A stretch of DNA of 64,000 nucleotides from Narthecium ossifragum. Lineage: Eukaryota; Streptophyta; Magnoliopsida; Dioscoreales; Nartheciaceae. Below are positions 56,801 through 64,000 of the stretch, piece by piece. The translations under genes and the position numbers were made by a program. The stretch spans positions 1,488,001 to 1,552,000 of the forward strand of contig OY986971.1 in the NCBI GenBank assembly GCA_963920575.1, given 5' to 3'. Numbering within the stretch: the stretch's first letter is position 1; each line of letters opens with the position of its first letter. The notes below the pieces were generated by a model. It worked only from the letters and a program-made list of their open reading frames with translations, was not told the origin of the DNA and searched no databases.

Positions 56801-59016
56801 AAATCAACTGGGTAGGGCTGTAACCAAGCATCTTGTTGGGCCAGAATAATATGCATCTGTTTGTCATGTTCTGATAATTGCTAGCCTATTGCTTTCTTTT
56901 GAATTGAGTCAGGATTCACCTACTAAGATATCATGAGATCGTGTGCCCATGTTGTGCTCATGCCCACACAGGGTTTCTTTTGTTTCTTGTTGGTTAATCC
57001 TCTGTTGGCATGTGGTGATCTGCTTCCTTGCATTTGGTGTTTCCATGGGTTGGATTACCCAACCCGTCAATAATCATGCGGTTGTTTGAGAGAGTGACCG
57101 GAAAAGGATCTTTTTTTGCAAAGTTGCATTCAAAAAGGTCAATTTTCATGGCTAAAGATATCTGGGTGATTTAAGCAATTCCAGCCAGTCTGCCAGAGGC
57201 AAGTGGTAAGAAGTGCAACTTCATGTTACTCTCCCCAAATGGCTCCATATCTGGAGGGTGGCATGGACTAAAAGAGAGGGAATATGTTGCTTTCTTACAA
57301 ATGTGGCTGTTATCTAATGTTTCACTCCTGCTTGGGAGTATTAGCTATACCTTAGAGTTTCCTATTACAAGTGGAAGCTGCGAGAGCCTCTCTTATTGGT
57401 ACATAAATTAACTTCAAATTCAAATTAATTGGTAGATCGAGTCACCAAATGCGTACAGGACAAACACTGAATTTGGCATCAATTGGAAACCTTTATAATA
57501 CCATAAAGCCAGACTCTAAATCTTGATAGGCCCTCCTCCCTCCCTTAACCAGCTTCATTCTCATGTCACTCTTTTGTTCTCTAAGGAGACTGGAAAACCA
57601 TCAGTGCTTACAATTTCAAGTTCCGTTTTGAGGTTAATTTAGAGATTGGCTTAATAATGTCAACATTCTCATGCTGATGTTTGGTGTGTTTTTTTGCCCC
57701 CACATTTCATATAGCCGAGAGATGTTCAACAAATGGCAAGCTCAGAGGTGGTGGGCTGAGAACTATGACCGAGTCATGGAGCTGTATAACGTGCAAAGGT
57801 TCAATCGACTAGCTGTTCCTCTCCCCACCCCGCCAAGATCCGAAGACGAGGTTAGAATATGAATGATCCTTTGGCACTTTGAGATTGTCTCTATCTTTAC
57901 TGACGTTACTTGAACAGAGCTCGAAGGTCGAATCGGCAGAGGAGAGTCCAGTGACACCCCCACTGAGCAAAGAGCGGCTACCTCGCAACTTCCAGAGAGC
58001 GGTGACTAGTAATGGCATGGGCTACTCATCATCAGACTCCATGGAACATCACCCAGCCCATGCACACCACCATCATCACCACAATGGCCGCCACTACTAT
58101 GACTCTGGAGGGCTTACATCAACCCCGAAGCTCTCAAGCATCAGCGGTGCCAAGACGGAGACATCCTCAATGGACGCATCGGTTAGGACGAGTTCATCCC
58201 CAGAGGATGCGGACCGTTCTGGGGAGCTCTCAGTCAGCAATGCCAGTGATCAGGAGACTGAATGGGTGGAGCAGGATGAGCCAGGCGTCTACATTACGAT
58301 TCGGGCCCTTCCTGGTGGCATCCGGGAACTCCGACGTGTTCGGTTCAGGTGAGCTTTCTGTTCCCATTTCTTTCAGCTTGATGCATTAGTTATTAGCTGG
58401 ATGCCAGAGCTTAGATTACTTCTTTGGAATATGGAACTTAGGCTTGCCCACCCTGGCCACCGTTATTCCTGGGCCTTAAGTGGAAGGCTCCATAGTTTTG
58501 GAATTTCAGAGCATTGCTAATTGTTTGCCTGAAACTGTGTTTTTCTTAGACTATCGTGTTAGCTCCTGCATATTTTAGTCAATTTTGTCAGCAAGTAGTT
58601 GTGCTAGTAAGACTCAATATAGAGCCCAACTCATCTGAACAACTTCATTATTAGCAAGGGTGGCATAATCTGCGTGAGACACTATAAGTAAGAGGTGGCT
58701 CTCTAAATAAGCTACTGTCTGATGTTCGAGAGTAACCTTCAATGAGTGGGGACTGGATTGTCCACTTAGTATCATTAGAAAGTTACAGGGGAATAGTTGA
58801 GCTGAAGGCTGAAACACTTCGGGCCGTGTTTCTCTTGGCTAACATATAAACTTCACTTAGTTCTTCTTCTTCTGGGCATTTTTAGCAGCTTTGCTTACAA
58901 ACACTAACTCTGATTTGCATTTTGGTTGTGTTTGCAGCCGGGAGAGGTTCGGCGAGACGCATGCAAGGCTGTGGTGGGAGCAGAATCGCGCTAGGATACA
59001 CCAACAATATCTCTAA
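53837..59016 (+). CDS. BRXL: BREVIS RADIX family protein
   Basis: BRX-family proteins are plant-specific regulators of root growth, vascular differentiation and cell polarity; they sit at the plasma membrane and can move to the nucleus. Five exons fit in phase: 53837-53974, 54083-54471, 57715-57850, 57918-58348, 58938-59016 (390 aa; the family is about 340-400). The start MLTCIACTKQL has the conserved N-terminal cysteines, likely palmitoylated. Conserved blocks are RQAIKALTAQIKDMAMKASG and two BRX domains, residues about 146-204 (REWVAQVEPGVLITF to FNKWQAQRWWAENYDRVMEL) and 336-390 (EWVEQDEPGVYITI to ARLWWEQNRARI). Both domains are split by an intron at the same spot, inside the serine codon of FSRE, which shows they arose by duplication. 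A His-rich run lies near residue 270. Intron 2 (3.2 kb) holds nested transposons. Confidence 0.95.
55845..56660. mobile_element. Tourist-like MITE in BRX intron 2, split by a hAT
   Basis: The left end AGCATGGCTTTGGTCTGG and the right end (reverse complement AGCACTCGTTTGGTTTGG) are inverted repeats. The interior resumes after the hAT with repeated CTCTTATCC and CCCCAAAATCTCTTATCC motifs. No matching 3-bp flank was seen. Confidence 0.55.
55881..56384. mobile_element. Non-autonomous hAT element in BRX intron 2
   Basis: TIRs TAGGGGTGGCAA and TTGCCACCCATA, with the perfect 8-bp duplication AGGATAAC (55873-55880, 56385-56392). 504 bp with repeated GGGTCGGGT/AACCCG motifs in inverted orientation. 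Same family as the gene-carrying element at 15226-16566. Confidence 0.92.
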
Positions 59017-59628
59017 AGGAATGAGAAATACGAGCTCAAGGAAAAAATTACAAGGCCATAGCCGCTGCAGATATTTGTATGTCTTAGTGGTCCATCTTCT
59101 CCGAGGAATACAAATGTTCCTTCACATTCGGGTACATACACACCATTGCTCGTGACAAAGAGTCTGCTCCCTTCATCTCATGATGTTAATTACGAGTTAT
59201 TTGCCTCTCTTGGGCCCTTAGCTACTAAAGATTCTTTTCTTTCTTAAATGTGCAATGTTGCTACCTATGTTGTACTAAATATCTGCGAAGCTGCTTGTGA
59301 AGGACTTGGGTGGGGATTGCAGCTGTTTTGACTAAAACAAGTCTGCTTTCTTGTCGATTTGTTGTCACAATCGCTGTGGTGTGAATTTGTTGCATGTATT
59401 TAGACCATATGTTTGCATCACAGTATAAATGACATCTTGATGGCCACTTCATTGACGAATAACCATCTACTGCAAGCGTAGAGATGCGTAGCATCAGCAG
59501 CCAGACATTGACTCATTCCCCTTGTTTGATTGGAGCTCAGAAACTTTCCAATTATTCATCTTTTCTCTGCCAGTTTTGGAAGAAAGACTCCAATATAGAA
59601 TCCGTTTCATATAACCCCTTGAGACTTA
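59017..59628 (+). other. BRX-family gene 3' flank
   Basis: Probable 3' untranslated region in the first few hundred bases. It ends at TTA (59626-59628), the target site of the PIF/Harbinger element. Confidence 0.5.
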
Positions 59629-59900
59629 GGGGATGTTTGGTTGTAGTGGAAATACTGGTGGAATGGAAATGTTTTCATCATTCCATCAAGTTTCCTTATG
59701 TTTGGTTGGGGTGAAAAACGGTGGAAACATTTTCACCATTCCACCCAAAAGCCCACATTCCACTCAAATGTTTTCACCCAAATTATTGGTGCAAACATGA
59801 AAATCGGGTGGAATGGGAACTTAAGATGGTTTCCATTCCACCATCTATTTTCTCCCCAGCCCGACACTCTCCCGTTCTCCCGCGATGCTCTCCTCTCTCG

Positions 59901-60540
59901 CCTAGGGTTTGCTCTTTCTCCCGGTGGGTGGCTGCTCTCTTTCTCCCGCCGCCTTGGTTGCTCTCTCTCCATCCTCTCCCCTACGGCCTGCATCACCCGG
60001 CTCACCCTCCCCTCCTTGACGGTGCGAGGGCTTGAGGGTTTGGTTGCTCTCCTCTCCCGCCTAGGGTTTGCTCGTGGTGGCCGGTGGGTGGTTGCTCTCT
60101 TTCTCCCGGCTAGGCCTTGGTTGCTCTCTCTCCATCCTCTCCCCTACGGCCCGCATCTCCCGGCTCACCCTCCCCTCCTCGACGGCGCGAGGGCTTGAGG
60201 GTTTGGTTGCTCTCCTCTCCCGCCTAGGGTTTGCTCGTGGTGGCCGGTGGGTGGCTGCTCTCTTTCTCCCGGCTAGGCCTTGGTTGCTCTCTCTCCATCC
60301 TCTCCCCTACGGCCCGCATCTCCCGGCTCACCCTCCCCTCCTCGACGGCGCGAGGGCTTGAGGGTTTGGTTGCTCTCCTCTCCCGCCTAGGGTTTGCTCG
60401 TGGTGGCCGGTGGGTAGCTGCTCTCTTTCTCCCGGCTAGGCCTTGGTTGCTCTCTCTCCATCCTCTCCCCTACGACCCGCATCTCCCGGCTCACCCTCCC
60501 CTCCTCGACGGCGCGAGGGCTTGAGGGTTTGGTTGCTTTG
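59901..60540 (+). repeat. Four-copy tandem repeat, 163-bp unit
   Basis: CCTAGGGTTTGCTC starts copies at 59901, 60060, 60223 and 60386. Copies 2-4 are almost identical and the first is 159 bp and more diverged. The unit is C/T-rich with TTGGTTGCTCTCTCTCCATC. 163 is not a multiple of three, so the repeated open frames here are incidental. Confidence 0.93.
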
Positions 60541-60620
60541 TCCGGTATGTTTGCGACGACGCTTCTGATCTCTTATTTGCCTCTGATCCCCCATGATGTA
60601 TTGCCTCTGAGCCCTATTCC

Positions 60621-61140
60621 TGAGCCCTATTCGATTTGGGTGTTGTTGCTCTTCTTGGATTTCATTCGGTTTGCTTTTTTTGTAATGTTCTAAGTTGGCT
60701 ATTGTTTCTGAGCCCTATGCTGATGCCTTTGTGGCTGCTCTACCTATATCTGAGCCCTATTCGATTTGGGTGTTGTTGCTCTTCTTGGATTTCATTCGGT
60801 TTGCTTTTTTTGTGTTGTTCTAACTTGGCTATTGTTTCTGAGCCCTATGCTGCTGGCTTTGTTGTTGCTCTACCTATATCTGAGCCCTATTCGATTTGGG
60901 TGTTGTTGTTGTTCTTGGATTTCATTCGGTTTGCTTTTTTTGTGATGTTCTAAGTTGCCTATTGTTTCTGAGCCCTATGCTGATGCCTTTGTGGCTGCTC
61001 TACCTATATCTGAGCCCTATTCGTTTTGGGTGTTGTTGTTGTTCTTGGATTTCATTCAGTTTGCTTTTTTTGTGAACAATCTGTTGTTCTAAGATGCCTA
61101 TTGTTTTTGAGCCCTATGCTGATGCCTTATTAAATTTAGC
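60621..61140 (+). repeat. Four-copy tandem repeat, 130-bp unit
   Basis: TGAGCCCTATTCGATTTGGG starts copies at 60621, 60751 and 60881; the copy at 61011 has TTCGTTTTGGG and a small insertion. The phrase TCTGAGCCCTAT recurs several more times to 61320 in a degenerate tail. Confidence 0.93.
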
Positions 61141-61589
61141 TTGTTAATTGTGTGCTATGGATTTGCTAAACAGGGTGTCATGTGATTGTTTCGTACTGAT
61201 TCTGAGCCCTATTTCTGTTAATGGATTTGCTAAACATGGTGCCATGTGATTGCTACGTTTAGTTTCTGAACCATATTAAATTTAGCTTGGTTAATTGTTT
61301 CTGAGCCCTATTTCTGAGCCATATTTAATTTAGCTTGTTAAATTTAGTTTCGTTGTCAATGCTGGCTGGTATCTTTCAGTTTGTTGATCAGGTTTAGGAA
61401 CTCAAATATCCCTCGTCCCTGCTAGCTTTCAGTTTTGATGTCAATGTTGCTTTGATGATGTTTTTCTAATCTATGTGGGGCTGGCTATTAATTTGTTGAT
61501 TAATTGTTTCTAATTTGCTATATGATATTTTTTGTCCTGAACCCAACTTATGTATGTTTCAATTATTTGTCCGTGCTTGTTTAACGTAG

Positions 61590-62921
61590 ATGGATGACCA
61601 AACACTAATGACAATGCTGCAACATGTTGCATTGGTTGTCATTATTGTTTGTGTACACAAACGATTAGGGTATCATTCGTCGAGTCCCGAATTCCCGCAT
61701 CAAGTTAGAATCGACGATAGGTGATCACATTTGGAGAGGGTTACAAGAATGGGACGCGATTATTGTGTCTCGTATATAAGAATGGACTTAGATATACTAG
61801 GCGACTTAGCACATATAATGAGGATGAATCGCTGGTTGGATGAGTCCGACAACATGTCGATCGAGGAACAGCTGTGCATATTTTTGCACATAGTCGGGCA
61901 CAACACCAAGAATCGCATCATGCGAGCTGAATTCCATTTGTCGGGTGAGACGATAAGTCGTTACTTCAACCGTGTGTTAAATGCAGTCTGTCGGCTCCGC
62001 GAGCAATATATGCGTCAACCCGGGACGGCAACACATCCAAAAATAGCCGAGAACCCAAACTATCGTCACTTCCATGTATTATATTGTTGCCATCCACCAC
62101 ACATAATACATTGTATCGTTATGATCCTTTTGTCTTTTTTTCGTAGAACTGTATTGGCCTAATCGACGGTACACACATAGATGCAATGGTCCCACCGGAA
62201 CTAGCGCTTAGATTTCGTGGTCGCAAAGGGATCACACAAAATGCTTTGGCAGCTGTCACCCCGGACATGCGATTCACCTATGTACTAGCTGGTTGGGAAG
62301 GGTCCGCCAATGACTATACAATTCTTAAAGATGCTCTTCAGCGTCCTCCACCGTGCAGATTGAAAACAATAGAAGGTATCAGATTAACCAACTATACGTT
62401 CCTACTATATCAATATCACGTACCAAGTAGTCCTCATTATTCTACCTTCAATTATAGGCAAATACTACCTTGTCGACGCCGGCTATCCTACCAACCCTGG
62501 ATTTATCGCACCTTATAGAGGTGTATGATACCATGTCAAGGAGTATAGTAACCGCCCACCCTTGAATTGCAAAGAGTTGTTCAATCTTCGACATTCTTCC
62601 CTTCGCTCCGGCATCGAGAGAGCTTTTGGGCTCTTGAAGAACCGCTTCAAGATCTTAGCGTCCCATCCTTTCTTCCCATTGAAGACACAGGTGAAATTAG
62701 TCCACGCATGTTGCCTTCTTCATAATTTCATCATCGATAGGACACCAAATGATAGTGTTGCACGTGAACCACTTTCTGCTGGCGATGAAAATGATGATGA
62801 TGCCCCGCCCATGTCACATAGTCAAACAACACGTCAAGACCAAGCTACGTGGCTCAATCTCCGAGATGAAATTGCAAATCTGATGTGGGAAGATTATAAC
62901 CATCCACCAATGATGGAATGA
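61590..62921 (+). pseudogene. PIF/Harbinger DDE transposase, interrupted by stops
   Basis: Coding parts 61590-62075, 62147-62375 and 62458-62921 join in phase across introns of 71 and 82 bp. Motifs are NMSIEEQLCIFLHIVGHNTK, FHLSGETISRYFNRVLNAV, then the catalytic Asp in GLIDGTH, GRKGITQNALAAV, the second Asp in WEGSANDYTIL, DAGYPTNPGFIAPYRG, and the Glu in GIERAFGLLKNRFK. All three DDE residues are kept. TGA codons at 61722-61724 and 62526-62528 break it; the second sits where relatives usually have Arg (GVRYH), so CGA to TGA is likely. The first matters only if the ATG at 61590 (MDDQTLMTML) is the true start; an in-frame ATG at 61749 would avoid it but truncates the N-terminus. Confidence 0.88.
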
Positions 62922-63085
62922 TTTTTAGTTATGTTTGTATGAGTACTATTATGCTTTTGCTTGTTTGTATGAGTACTACTATGTGTTTTTGTGTTAGACA
63001 TGAGTACTATTATTATTATTATGCTTCCAGTCATTAATTTGTTGTTCGTTAAATGTTTGTTTTCCTTACATGTGCTTAGTACGGT

Positions 63086-64000
63086 ATGGAATTTGAACAA
63101 AATCCTACTCAACAAGGTAGCAGCGACAAAGTGGGTTATAAGAAATGGACTCTGCCTATGCAAAAGGCCTTGCTAGAATACATGGCCAACGTGGCAAGAC
63201 TTAAGTGCAGTACGGACAAGGGGTTCAAAAAGTCTCAGCTCCACGGCGCTGCTGTGCACGTGAATTCAATATTCGGAACATGTTTCGACCATAGAAGTGT
63301 GAAAGAGAAAATGAACTACATTAGAAAGAAGTATAAGCTCGCGAAGCTATTTCTTCCGCTCAGCGGAGCAGGGTGGAGTGCTGAAACAAATATGATTACT
63401 GTCCCCCCAGGCGTCGCCGATCATATTATTGCGGTAATCGTTAAACCAAGCTAGCTGATTTTTCCCCATGCGTAAGCATTCTATGAAACATCCTTGACTA
63501 ATTGTTGCAATTGCAGACTAATCCTGAAGCGAAGCAAATCTTGAACACTCAAATCCATCACCTTGACCTTATGATAATTTGTTGTGGGGATGAATCGGCT
63601 ACTGGGAGTCATGCTACAAGTACGTTTGATGAACAGAACGTTGAAGAAGACAACCACGTCGACCTCGATGATGATTCTCAAGTACCACTAGGGGGCGTTA
63701 CGCAAGAGGGGGAGGGTGTGCATGAGCCACCACCCATGACCCCTCCTAGTACGCCTTTGAGCACACAACCATCTGATAATTTGCCTAGGTCGGCACAACA
63801 ACCACCATGTAAGAGGCGTAGGGAAAATAGGGACGATGCCCTCGTGTCAGTTGTGAGGGAGCTGAAAGACGTCATGTCTAGTATGGCGGCTACATTGGCA
63901 GTCAATACAACGACCATGGAGGCTAAACTATCTGTTGCTGTCATGGGAGTGCCAGGGTTCCCCAAGGAAGAACTTGATAGGGCGTACGAATATCTCCTGA
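63086..64000 (+). CDS. Myb/SANT-like DNA-binding protein of the Harbinger element (partial)
   Basis: Exon 63086-63433 and exon 63517-64000 join in phase 0 and continue past the window end. The N-terminal trihelix/Myb-SANT-like domain includes YKKWTLPMQKALLEYMANVA, VKEKMNYIRKKYKLAKLF and GWSAETNMITVPP. A Pro/Ser/Thr-rich linker, a basic CKRRREN patch (possible nuclear signal) and a conserved tail KLSVAVMGVPGFPKEELDRA follow. In active PIF/Harbinger elements the partner ORF product is needed with the transposase, probably to bring it to the nucleus and the element ends. No stops are seen in the visible part. Confidence 0.85.

Larger units (their letters stand above)
59629..64000 (+). mobile_element. 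PIF/Harbinger DNA transposon, 3' end outside the window
   Basis: Starts GGGGATGTTTGGTTGTAGTGG right after TTA, the preferred 3-bp target. Order: subterminal G/T-rich DNA, a 163-bp repeat array, a 130-bp repeat array, a transposase with two introns, and a Myb/SANT-like gene. Two ORFs (DDE transposase plus Myb-like DNA-binding protein) are the hallmark of autonomous PIF/Harbinger elements. Nonsense codons in the transposase mean this copy cannot move on its own product. Confidence 0.88.

Noticed and set aside
60068..60524. Repeated 97-codon open frames in the Harbinger element
   Set aside because: They are produced by a 163-bp tandem repeat whose length shifts the frame; composition is that of the repeat, not of a protein.
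1..64000. CRISPR arrays, bacterial operons, organelle or viral inserts
   Set aside because: No spaced identical repeats, operon structure, or recognisable organelle or viral genes; the retroelements are ordinary plant LTR and LINE families.

Overview
This is a plant nuclear window. The genes have many short GT-AG introns, and most of the remaining DNA is transposable elements or their remains. A monocot is the likeliest host, because first exons and gene ends are very GC-rich while introns and spacers are AT-rich, and because the retroelement families look monocot-like; this placement is an inference. No rRNA, tRNA, plasmid or bacterial feature was recognised.

Four host genes could be rebuilt exon by exon with consistent reading phases. 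(1) A chloroplast-type 13-lipoxygenase (+, 20840-24852, 8 exons, 915 aa). (2) An RWP-RK transcription factor (+, 26458-28475, 6 exons, 506 aa) whose fourth exon carries an in-frame 19-residue minisatellite. (3) A phospholipid:diacylglycerol acyltransferase, PDAT (-, 36677-30426, 6 exons, 674 aa), convergent with gene 2. (4) A BREVIS RADIX family protein (+, 53837-59016, 5 exons, 390 aa) with a 3.2 kb intron full of transposons. LOX and PDAT both act on lipids (oxylipins and triacylglycerol), but nothing in the sequence suggests the genes form a functional cluster.

Layout. 1-7.8 kb: AT-rich spacer with two Helitrons joined head to tail, a fold-back element and a solo Copia LTR. 7.8-12.5 kb: a nearly intact Tork/Tnt1-like Copia element (-) with a perfect 5-bp target duplication and one in-frame stop between capsid and nucleocapsid. 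13.0-16.6 kb: two transposons that carry host gene sequence, a Mutator-like element with an HD-Zip class I copy and a hAT-like element with pieces of a CHX cation/H+ exchanger. 17-20 kb: Helitron, MITE and tandem duplications. 20-37 kb: LOX, RWP-RK and PDAT. 37-45 kb: MITE, Helitron and a 2.2 kb solo Gypsy-type LTR. 45-49.2 kb: a LINE fragment broken by a gag-only Copia element and by a hAT that holds a second hAT. 50.3-51.1 kb: another LINE tail. 53.8-59 kb: the BRX-family gene. 59.6 kb to the window end: a PIF/Harbinger element with two tandem-repeat arrays, a transposase broken by stop codons and an intact-looking Myb/SANT-like partner gene that runs out of the window.

The most notable signals are the two gene-capturing transposons side by side, the gag-only Copia that keeps all its cis signals, the tandem Helitron pair and the minisatellite inside the RWP-RK coding exon. 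All boundaries were read by eye; transcript data and database searches were not available.
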